From NCBI GenBank assembly GCA_947069175.1, contig CAMTDV010000007.1, forward strand, positions 50,983,681 through 51,047,680: 64,000 nucleotides of DNA, given 5' to 3'. Source of the DNA: Scalesia atractyloides (taxonomy: Eukaryota > Streptophyta > Magnoliopsida > Asterales > Asteraceae). The position numbers were made by a program, and so were the translations under genes. The notes under the pieces are model-generated. The model had not been told where the DNA came from. It saw only the letters and a list, made by a program, of their open reading frames with translations, and made no database searches. The stretch's first letter is position 1. Each line of letters starts with the position of its first letter. Positions 11,867 through 21,657 of this stretch are shown here, in pieces.

Positions 11867-12939
11867 TATGACAATCTATGATATCCTTGATGGACTTAGC
11901 TTAGAATTATTATATAAACTATATATATACACATATCCGAATCCTTGAGGAGAATCGACATGGTTACTTATCATGATAATAGGTTATATTATCTAAGACT
12001 TGAACCTCTCGTTACGATTCTAATGGGCACTTAACCCATGAAATCACAACAACCCATACGGGATATATAGTGTCAAAGACGAGTGTTTAAGGCTAGATAA
12101 TTACTTTCTTGAATACATACTTTTAAATACTTTAAGTCCGAATCCGAAACCTCCGTTATTGTCCAAATACTTACACACCTATGTTTCCTTGTGTAGGATA
12201 ACTCGGTATCCATCCTTCAAACTCTCTAACTCTTCAAAGGATTACCAAAGGAAGCTTTGCAAAACCGTGAGTATACTCGGACCCATTTTCCCGTTTACAC
12301 ACTTTGGGTGCAACATGTACAATTATACAAATCACGATACATATTTAAAACTTGTTATAATCACATTCTATCCGTTATAAACATGAAACTTGTATATTCT
12401 TGTTATCGCATGCTATGTATACTGCTCATTAATCTTGCTAGCCTCCCTTAACAGTTATAGCGCTATAGGAGTAACGCACCGCCCGCAGTCTTGTGGTCAT
12501 GTTAACTCTTTAATTCTTGCAGTAATCAGAAGATTGACTTGTAAAATTGCATGCCTTGATACATTAAACTAGTTAACTATTTTTGTGATGTGGATTTGTT
12601 TAAACCTTTTTCATACTTATTTTATATTAAACTTGTGTACTCGCCAATGCCTTGTGTGTTGAACTATACTTTTAAACATGTTGCAGGTTGATAATGTTGA
12701 TATTGACGAAAGTAGGGATGACTTAGAAACGCATCTAGAATTACTAGATTTTATTACTGTATTGATATTGAATTTTGTTATACTTTGAGGTTTCCAATTG
12801 TTGTACTTTGATTTCTTGTTGACAATTTTATTTATGAATGCAATCGGTTTGAATTATATATTGTCACAACAGTGTTATGAAGTCTCGAGCAATCTCGTTC
12901 ATCTCACTCCGATGTTTCCGCCAATTGTAAGGGTGTGAC
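11867..12939 (+). repeat. 3' part of a diverged gypsy LTR interrupted by element 1
   Basis: The last 60 bases (CACTCCGATGTTTCCGCC, then GGGTGTGACA) match the end of the LTR at 56597–57920 read on the other strand. The block around 12262–12330 (AACCGTGAGTATACTCGGAC, TTTGGGTGCAACATG) also has its counterpart there. Overall similarity looks modest, so this is a related older family. No TGTAAC start is present, which fits the idea that element 1 cut the LTR and the other half lies left of the window. Confidence 0.65.
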
Positions 12940-13157
12940 ATTTACCCTAATGTTTAAAAATCTTACACGCTATGTCTTTTGAGCCTAAGCCAATTAATTT
13001 TAATGGTTAAATGAAGGGTATATTGGTCTTTGTTGTACCTACAATAAAACAGATAATATAAAAAGCCAAAACATACTACTTTGGTCAAGAAATAAACAAG
13101 TAATGATTTACAACTCTCCCCAAAGATTGTGAATCTTGAATACTAACAAAATATTTG
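12940..13157. other. Flanking sequence between two retrotransposons
   Basis: AT-rich, no gene seen. Its last five bases, ATTTG (13153–13157), are the left target duplication of element 2. Confidence 0.6.
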
Positions 13158-15016
13158 TGATGTGCGTGAATTAAATATATTTTTATTATTATAATTTTCG
13201 TTCACAAAGATTAGGTTTTAAAATAGTTTTTACTTAAAATCCAACTACACACACATAGGGCAAATGTACCCGTCAGGTGGTAGTATAGTTCGCTGGTAAG
13301 AACCGGATACAATCCGTGGACTCGGTGTCTCAGTACTAAATTTTCGTTACTTTTAAACCTTTGCAATTGATGAGTTGGTTTTGTTCCTAATTTATCATGC
13401 AAAATAGTAAACTACTACTAAACTAGAGAATGACAATATCTAAGAAAGGGTTGCCTAAACTAAGTATCCACAAACAAACATGTGACAACTAAGTGGAGGA
13501 TCAATGGTGATGCAAACTCTAAGTTAACTAAGTCTCCAATCAAGGTTTCCTAGTTTAATAAACCTTAGGAAAACTAAAATGAAATAATCACTCTAATCAC
13601 CTAAAAATTATTATTTGAAGCTCACTTGCTTAGTTAATGTTAACCTTTAAACAAGAGTTATTTGTTTGTCAAAACTCCTAACTCTACAAGTTTGGGAAAA
13701 TTACCATGAACAACATAACAATCACCCTAACTTGCTTTCAAGTAAGTAGCACTATCATCATGTTCTTGACAAAAAAAAACCACAAGCATGGTCATGCTAG
13801 ATAACAATCTTGGCCAAAAATCATCAATCTAACACAAACACAACTATAGAATCCAAGTATACATTATTATGATTTTTCCAAATCTAAATGCAAGAATTCC
13901 TGCACATGTTCAAATCATCATTCAAGTCATGTTAACAATTACCATTCCTAGTTTCATGTTATGAATCATGCTAACAAGTTACTAAGATTCAATAATCATA
14001 ATATTTACATGGGCTTTCCAACACAACATGTAAATACTTATGACCAAACATTCAAGAACAAGGACTTTAAGCATGTATAAGAACTCCAAGAACAAGATTC
14101 AAGCACTACTATGAATATTAACAAAAACAATCACCACATCAACTTCCATGATTATCACATATTCATAAGCTTCAACTAGTTTAGACAACACCAAATGTTT
14201 AGCCTACAAGGCTCATGATAACTAAGACAAACATAAAGTAATATGGATTGTGCATGAATAACAAGTGAAATACTAGTGTTTAAGACAAGGTAATTAGCTA
14301 AATTAGTTGGATTATCAAGTGATACAACCTCCTAAAGGCTCCTTCTTCAATCTCCAAGCTTCCAAGATCAGCTTCTTGAGAGAGAAATCCACCCAAATGC
14401 TCCAACTCCCCTTCAAATGAGCTGAATTCACGTATTTAAGCTACTGGGCATTTGGCACGACCGTGCCACCATTTGGCACGGTCGTGCTTGGTAAGTGTCA
14501 GGTGCCTTTCTGAGTTGTTGACCAAGTTTGATGCCAAATCCGGAAAGATCCCGCTAAAATTTCCCCGAGGTGGCATGACCGTGCCACCATTTGGCACGGT
14601 CGTGCTTATCGATATCGCACTCGGAAATGACTAAGTTGAACTCGGAAACTAGCTTATCAGAGCCTGTGATTGCACGCGCACGGTCGTGCTTAGGGTTGGC
14701 ATGGTCGTGCCAAGTGTTGATTTGGCTCGGATTGTGCAGTCTTATGATAGTGCTTGTGATAGTGCCGACTTCTTGATGCTTGGCACGGTCGTGCCAATGG
14801 TTGGCACGGTCGTGCCATATCTGGAAATTTGGCAGAAAATGTTCCATTTTTGCTCCAATTTGCTCCAAAAGCCTTTGTTTCTTTACCGGGCCGAAGCCCG
14901 GACCTGCATTTTCACAAATAACTCAAATGAGTATCTAAATCAATGAAAATACGACAAGTTCTCGCGTAAACAAGGTCTATTTGACGTTTTAAAGATGTAT
15001 AAATTCTTATACATCA
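13158..15016 (-). repeat. 3' LTR of Athila-type element 2
   Basis: 1859 bp from TGATGTGCGTG to TTATACATCA. It contains about seven copies of a near-palindrome GGCACGGTCGTGCC or close variants between 14455 and 14817. The PPT lies just inside at 15021–15032. Confidence 0.92.
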
Positions 15017-15020
15017 AACA

Positions 15021-15032
15021 TCCCCACACTTG
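15021..15032 (-). other. Polypurine tract of element 2
   Basis: On the - strand this is CAAGTGTGGGGA, five bases from the 3' LTR, the same motif as in element 1. Confidence 0.85.
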
Positions 15033-16801
15033 AACTTTGCTTGTCCTCAAGCAAACTAAAATAAACTAAAACTCTCTAAATGACAATAACCTCAACTAGC
15101 ATTTTATACGCATAAACAAATTACTCGGACTATAATAATCAAAGACTACTCGACATGATGGAAAAAAACAAAAAAGGTATATAAAATAAGTTTATGAGCA
15201 ATGATCCATCTTGGAAATCCCTACAAGTCTACCTCACATCCTCACAATGTTCACACACACTCGGCTATTATATGGGTGCACATACGATTTATGGAGTATG
15301 TGTTAAACACTCGATGCCACGACGATGACTATGTGATATCATAAGCTTGTGAAAGGATCAAATTTAATCACTCGACAAAAACATAACATGAATCATGAGG
15401 TCTTATTCGGGTTGTAATTTGGCTAGGGTCAAGGGTATGGAAGTGGATATTTAAAGTGGCTAAAACGTTTGTAACCCGGCAGTTCGACTAACTTGAAACA
15501 AAAGAAAATAAGAACTATACAACTTAATATTATCTAACCGAGAGCTAATCAACGGATTTAGCTTTTTCACTCCAAAATTGCTTTAATGAAGCCACTTGGT
15601 AAGGCTTCTTTAACTATAATCATTTTTCTCAGTTTTTTTTTTTTTTTTGCACATGCTTGAGAGGGAAACTAAGTACGTCTACTTAGATCAAACTCTACCC
15701 CATGATATTGCAACTATAAACTAACATACTAAACAAAAGTAACAAGTTATTCGCTAACCAAATCGGGCTTCCAAACAAAAATGGGTTAAAATATAAAAGG
15801 CTAATTTGGCTAAGTGGCTATTATTTAGTGGTTTAAAAGAAATGAAAGGGGAAGACTCAAATTGGTTTAACTAAGGGAATGATTTGGGTGAGGGAATACA
15901 TAAAAATTGGTTAAAAACAAAAGGTTTCCTAGTGCCTCAATCATTTTCATGCTATATATTCGCCTTGCGGCATCGAAATGTATACCTAACACAAGTTCTA
16001 AATCACAAAAGTCATCCGGCTCACTCAATCTTTGCCCCCAAAAACATGAGCAAAAATAATTCTAAAGCTACAAAGGCTCAAAAATAACTCACGGAAACGG
16101 GCGTATTGGGTAAATATGCAAGGCAAACGAGTAGGTCAATCGCTTGATTTCTCATGCTCAAGTGTATACAAAAAAAATTTGTGGTAATCCTCACGCGAGC
16201 GAGCCCTTTTTGCATTCACCCTTTGTATATTTGTCAAAAAATTAGTGCTTTTATAAAAAATTATGTTGGGTTGATTATTAAGCCACAAAAATTCATTCAA
16301 GAGAGCTTGATTTTATTTTTATTTTATTTTTTATTTATTTATTTATTTATTATTTTTATTTTTTATTCTTTTTTTTCTTTTTTTTTTAACATGACAACAA
16401 AGCTCAAGCGCTAAACCACCTCCCCACACTTGAAATGTACATCGCCCTCGATGTACACAAAAACAAATATATGAAAACATATATAATGAAAGCGGAGGAA
16501 AATTGGAACACGAAAACTCCCCTGAAATGAAACGGCATGAATGGAGCGAAGTGACAAGTAAGGAGCAACCGCAACGAACCGCCAAGCAACCAACAAACCA
16601 ACCTCTCACCCAAGCAACTACACACTAGCAAACAAGATCAAATACACAAAAGATTACCCAACCCATGTACCCTTGCCTTGTTTATTTAAACCACTAATCA
16701 AAATAAAAAGAAATAAAAGATCACAACGGAGGGATGTACGGACGGTGCAAAATGGCACACCCCTCAAACACGAAATAGTAAAGTACAAAATGGAGATGGG
16801 G
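15033..16801 (-). other. 3' non-coding region of element 2 with internal PPT copy
   Basis: No supported gene. A second CAAGTGTGGGGA on the - strand sits at 16421–16432. Just beside it is a long T-rich tract on the + strand (16311–16389), which is A-rich in the element's sense direction. Element 1 has the same order: ORF3, PPT-like motif, A-rich tract, PPT, LTR. Confidence 0.7.
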
Positions 16802-17557
16802 CTAAGACCTGTCACTCGGTCCATAAGGACCGGTGTCGTCTCTGTGGTCGAATCGTGATCTGCGCGTGAAATGGGGAGGCGGCTGCGTGTATGGAGCATT
16901 CATTGAGTTCGCTATGTGCTGCTGTGAACTGAAGAGCCAGTCAAAGCTCCGCTTGCTTTGCTCATACATGTCCTCCAGAAAATTACCCTGCCTATGTACC
17001 TCCGTGCGAATCAGACCGACATCCCGTCTCGTTTCCTGCTGGCTCAAATCAAGCCTGTCCATCCTCTGCCAAAGATCAAGTGTGGTCGGGTTGTAAGGCC
17101 CGTACCGTGATTTGATCCCAGAATGCTGCTCTATCAACCCCCAGCTCCCAATCTTGCAAATTGCCATCAAACAGCTCGGTGTCGATTTCATCGTCCTCAT
17201 ACAACCCCAATACCTGTCCGAAGCGACTGATGGACTGGTGGTGCCATTTCCGCCCCAACCGGTAGCTCACACCAACCTTTTATCGTATACGTCCTGGCAT
17301 GGAAAAGTGCAGCTGAAGGATGCAAAGAACTCGATCACAAGCTCAACGTACTGTGGCTCAGCAATGTCAAACAGGCGGTTCCATGGAGGTGTCATCAAGT
17401 CCTCGAACCGCTTGGATTCACCGAGCAAATCCAAGTCTACTTTTTGAAGCCTCCTCATGGGCTCGATTTGGTTCCTCCGAGCCCATAACTGCTCCGCTTT
17501 CTGTATACAGTGCCCTTCCTTGGCATTGTTGCTAAACCGCATGAACGGGTGAACCAT
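16802..17557 (-). pseudogene. ORF3 (Athila ORF1-like) of element 2
   Basis: The ATG at 17557 directly follows TTGTCTTGCAG on the - strand, again a splice-acceptor-like sequence. The product reads MVHPFMRFSN, then GESKRFEDLMTPPWNRLFDI and VELVIEFFASFSCTFPC, which corresponds to the LEFHSTF block of element 1. A frameshift near 17270 leads to VSYRLGRKWHHQSISRFGQV and ELGVDRAAFWDQITV. After another shift near 17080 the C-terminal part reads LWQRMDRLDLSQQETRRDVG and ends at 16802. Length and order resemble ORF3 of element 1, though sequence similarity is limited. Function unknown. Confidence 0.6.
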
Positions 17558-18676
17558 CTGCAAGACAACTAGAATTAATCAGCAACAAAATTAAAACAAA
17601 AACGGACCTCTGGACAGTTGGCATGGTCTGCCTGGGTTTGGCACGATCGTGTGTGGATGAACAACAGCAGAATTTATGAAGTTTCTGGGAAAATTATGAA
17701 GTTCGGGTTCATCTTCAAGTGGCACGGTCGTGCCTGGGTTTGGCACGATCGTGCTTGACCTAGTTCTGACCAATTTCTGGGCGAGTGTTGAAGATCTGGA
17801 ATTTCTTATGAAGAGCACGTTCGTGCCAGGCCTTGGCACGATGGTGCTTGACCGATTTTCTGGGCAAATTATGAAGATAGCCACAAAATTATGAACGGCA
17901 CGATGGTGCCAACACTTGGCACAGTCGTGCGTGACGTAACCCAGATTCTCGAAATAGCTCAAAACGCACCCAAAAACCCGATTTTTCCATCTTTTTGCTT
18001 AGGGGTTTTGTAAATCGGTCACTTATGGTCAATAACAACACAAAAAACACTAAAAACGGGCTTGAATCGGGTGATTTAGACCAAGCCCTAAAAACAAAAC
18101 ATAAACTAACATGAAGAACAAACCCTAAGACTAAAGAACTTAACAAAGAAGGAGAAGGATTCGTACCTGGAATGATTGTTGGGATGAAAGAAACTAGTAA
18201 TCTTGGAGGAAGCTAGGAGATGCAAGGGATTCGTGAGTGCTTTGAATGGGTTCAAGAGAGTAAGAAGGAGAGGTTAAAGGAAAGTGGTTGAATGTATTAT
18301 TGGTGGGTGCTATTATTGGTTCTGCAAAGGGGCTGACACTAGCAGGTCTGGTAGTGCCAGATTTTTCGGTTGATAGTGCTTGATTTTTGATTTTTTTTTT
18401 TAAAAACATAGTTTGTCCAAAAATTAATTTAGAAACTAAATGGTGAAAATAAAAATGAGAATTAAACAGACTCCTTGAACCCGGGACACTCACGAAGCAT
18501 CTCCTACCAAGAAAATAGCCGAACTAACATACCTGAGAGCCGGCAACAAGCACTAACATCCCTCGCGACCAGAACGAACCGCAACCTGAAAAGAAAAACA
18601 AACAACCGACACAATATATATATAAAAACGGGCTAAGTTTATTTACGAGTCTTCAGCTAGACTCACCACACCGCAT
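17558..18676 (-). other. Spacer between integrase remnant and ORF3 of element 2
   Basis: No supported gene. Degenerate copies of the LTR motif (GGCACGATCGTG, GGCACGGTCGTGCC, GGCACGATGGTGCC) occur from about 17620 to 17935, so the motif exists both in the LTR and inside the element. Confidence 0.6.
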
Positions 18677-18900
18677 TCATTTGTTCCTAGGGTGGAGGGT
18701 AACAACCTCCTCACTCTGATCAACGGGCCCTCCAACATAAGCCTTTAACCTATGCTCGTTGACCTTAAACAACCGGCCATCCTCGTGACCTATCTCCACT
18801 GTCCCGTAAGGAAACACTGACCGTACAGTGTAGGGACCTGACCAACGAGATTTAAGCTTGCCAGGGAACAGCTTGAGACGCGAGTTGTACAACAACATAA
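18677..18900 (-). pseudogene. C-terminus of Athila-type integrase
   Basis: The reading frame contains IMLLYNSRLKLFPGKLKSRW, then SGPYTVRSVFPYGTVEI and KVNEHRLKAYVGGP, the chromodomain-less C-terminal end of Athila integrase and a close parallel to 5720–5920 in element 1. Upstream of this block the sequence runs straight into the leader and PBS, so the deletion removed everything from gag to the integrase core. Confidence 0.85.
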
Positions 18901-19008
18901 TTTTTTTTCCATTAATCATGTGAGACAAATAAAAACAACTAGACAAAATTTTGTACACTTTTCACAATGATTTAACAAGTAACTCCAACCATACTTGAGA
19001 AGACCGAG

Positions 19009-19027
19009 TCCCCGGTAACGGCGCCAA
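19009..19027 (-). other. Primer-binding site of element 2, tRNA-Asp type
   Basis: On the - strand TGGCGCCGTTACCGGGGAC lies six bases from the 5' LTR end and is close to a full match to the 3' end of tRNA-Asp. Confidence 0.88.
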
Positions 19028-19032
19028 AAACT

Positions 19033-20918
19033 TGATGCGCGTGAATTAAATATATTTTTATTATTATAATTTTCGTTCACACAGATTAGGTTTTTAAAAT
19101 AGTTTTTACTTAAAACAAACTACACACACATAGGGCAAGTGTACCCGTCAGGTGGTAGTATAGTTCGCTGGTAAGAACCGAATATCAATCCGTGGACTCG
19201 GTGTCTCAGTGCTAAATTTTCGTTACTTTTAAACCTTTCCAATTGATGAGTTGGTTTTGTTCCTAATTTATCATGCAAAATAATAAACTACTACTAAACT
19301 AGAGAATGACAATATCTAAGAAAGGGTTGCCTAAACTAAGTATCCACAAACAAAATGTGACAACTAAGTGGAGGATCAATGGTGATGCAAACTCTAAGTT
19401 AACTAAGTCTCCAATCAAGGTTTCCTAGTTTAATAAACCTTAGGAAAACTAAAATGAAATAATCACTCTAATCACCTAAAAATTATTATTTGAAGCTCAC
19501 TTGCTTAGTTAATGTTAACCTTTAAACAAGAGTTATTTGTTTGTCAAAACTCCTAACTCTACAAGTTTGGGAAAATTACCATGAACAACATAACAATCAC
19601 CCTAACTTGCTTTCAAGTAAGTAGCACTATCATCATGTTCTTGACAAAAAAAACCACAAGCATGGTCATGCTAGATAACAATCTTGGCCAAAAATCATCA
19701 ATCTAACACAAACACAACTATAGAATCCAAGTAAACATTATTATGATTTTTCCAAATCTAAATGCAAGAATTCCTACACATGTTTAAATCATCATTCAAG
19801 TCATGTTAACAATTACCATTCCTAGTTTCATGTTATGAATCATGCTAACAAGTTACTAAGATTCAATAATCATAATCTTTACATGGGCTTTCCAACACAA
19901 CATGTAAATACTTATGACCAAACATTCAAGAACAAGGACTTTAAGCATGTATAAGAACTCCAAGAACAAGATTCAAGCACTACTATGAAGATTAACAAAA
20001 ACAATCACCACATAAACTTCCATGATTATCACATATTCATAAGCTTCAACTAGTTTAGACAACACCAAATGTTTAGCCTACAAGGCTCATGATAACTAAG
20101 ACAAACATAAAGTAATATGGATTGTGCATGAATAACAAGTGAAATACTAGTGTTTAAGACAAGGTAATTAGCTAAATGAGTTGAATTATCAAGTGATACA
20201 ACCTCCTAAAGGCTCCTTCTTCAATCTCCAAGCTTCCAAGATCAGCTTCTTGAGAGAGAAATCCACCCAAATGCTCCAACTCCCCTTCAAAAGAGCTGAA
20301 TTCACGTATTTAAGCTACTGTGCATTTGGCACGACCGTGCCACCATTTGGCACGGTCGTGCTTGGTAAGTGTCAGGTGCCTTTCTGAGTTGTTGACCAAG
20401 TTTGATGCCAAATCCGGAAAGATCCCACTAAAATTTCCCCGAGGTGGCACTACCGTACCACCATTTGGCACGGTCGTGCTTATCGATATCGCACTCGGAA
20501 ATGACTTAGTTGAACTCAGAAACTAGCTGATCAGAGCCTGTGATTGCATGCGCATGGTCGTGCTTGGGGTTGGCACGGTCGTGCCAAGTGTTGATTTGGC
20601 TCGGATTGTGCAGTCTTATGATAGTGCTTGTGATAGTGCCGACTTCTTGATGCTTGGCACGGTCGTGCCAATGGTTGGCACGGTCGTGCCAATGGTTGGC
20701 ACGGTCGTGCCATATCTGGCAATTGCAGAAATGTTCCATTTTTGCTCCAATTTGCTCCAATTTTCTCCAAAAGCCTTTATTTCTTTACCGGGCCGAAGCC
20801 CGGACCTGCATTTTCACAAATAACTCAAATGAGTATCTAAATCAATGAAAATACGACAAGTTCTCGCGTAAACGGGGTCTATTTGACGTTTTAAAGATGT
20901 ATAAATTCTTATACATTA
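19033..20918 (-). repeat. 5' LTR of Athila-type element 2
   Basis: 1886 bp, nearly identical to 13158–15016. It is longer chiefly because it has three, not two, consecutive TTGGCACGGTCGTGCCA units at 20655–20713. The outer end is ATACATTA where the partner has ATACATCA. Confidence 0.92.
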
Positions 20919-20921
20919 ATT

Positions 20922-21511
20922 TGTTTGAAGATTACAAAACTCTGTTGAAGACTAGAAAGCATTGTTGGAGTATAAGAAACATTTGTTCAAAGACTAAAGC
21001 CCCGTTGAAGACAATGCACTCATGGTGAAGACCAAACATTTGTTAGGCCTAAACAGATGTTTAGAACTAGTCAACAGATGTTTAAAGAACAAACTTTGTT
21101 AATGTAACAGTGTTAGTCAAAACAGATGTTTTGTATATTTAATCAGTTGTTAATTCCATCAGATGTTTTTAACATAAGTGGAATCTTTTCACTTAGGAAT
21201 GTTAGATGTTGCTATTAGGGTGATGTCATGACTGATTGTGAACAGATGTTTGTACTTTGTATAAATATATCTCACCTGTTAGAGATCTATTTAATCACTT
21301 GACATCCTTATTGTAAGAACAGAAGTGAGTGATCAGGCTGAAGGGGATTGTAAAAATATTCTTGTAATCTTTTGACTATAATCATTAATACAAGTGTGAT
21401 ATCTTTCTAAATTTGTGTGTTCATATAATTTTGTTGCAATTACATCTTATACTACCGTTCATGCATAATTAGTTCACCTTAAATAGACAAGTTAAAACTC
21501 AAATCCTAACA
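20922..21511 (+). repeat. 5' LTR of a Copia element
   Basis: It ends in CCTAACA and an initiator-Met PBS follows at once. A TATAAATATA box lies at about 21260. Short AACAGATGTTT motifs recur through it. The start is less certain: a TG at 20922 falls right at the element 2 target duplication, and no second LTR is available for comparison. Confidence 0.65.
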
Positions 21512-21513
21512 AT

Positions 21514-21525
21514 TGGTATCAAAGC
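21514..21525 (+). other. Primer-binding site, initiator tRNA-Met type
   Basis: TGGTATCAAAGC starts three bases past the LTR end and matches the common plant PBS TGGTATCAGAGC with one change. Confidence 0.85.
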
Positions 21526-21657
21526 TTGGTCTCATTAAACTTGATTTCACAAGCAGTTTAATTCATGAAGATCAGCTTACATAATTGATAACCAACTGTT
21601 CGTTGTATCGAATTATAGAGTTTAAAGTATCAAATACAAAAAGTTTTTGCACGTACT

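Larger units (their letters stand above)
13158..20918 (-). mobile_element. Athila-type element 2, complete ends, coding-depleted
   Basis: The LTRs at 13158–15016 and 19033–20918 are nearly identical, and both flanks carry the 5-bp duplication ATTTG (13153–13157 and 20919–20923). Read on the - strand, the 5' LTR is followed by a tRNA-Asp PBS, a short integrase C-terminus, an ORF3 and a PPT. Gag, protease, RT, RNase H and most of integrase are missing from the 4.0-kb interior. The element would therefore depend on proteins from a relative. The close match of the LTRs points to insertion much later than element 1. Confidence 0.92.

Noticed and set aside
13268..13330. tRNA-Asp-like start GGTGGTAGTATAGT in the LTRs of element 2 (also near 19150)
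   Set aside because: There is no B box or acceptor-stem pairing after it, and it occurs at the same place in both LTRs.
14554..14868. Open frames rich in HDRAN and similar words in the LTRs of element 2 (also 20506–20770)
   Set aside because: They are translations of the GGCACGGTCGTGCC repeats and not proteins.
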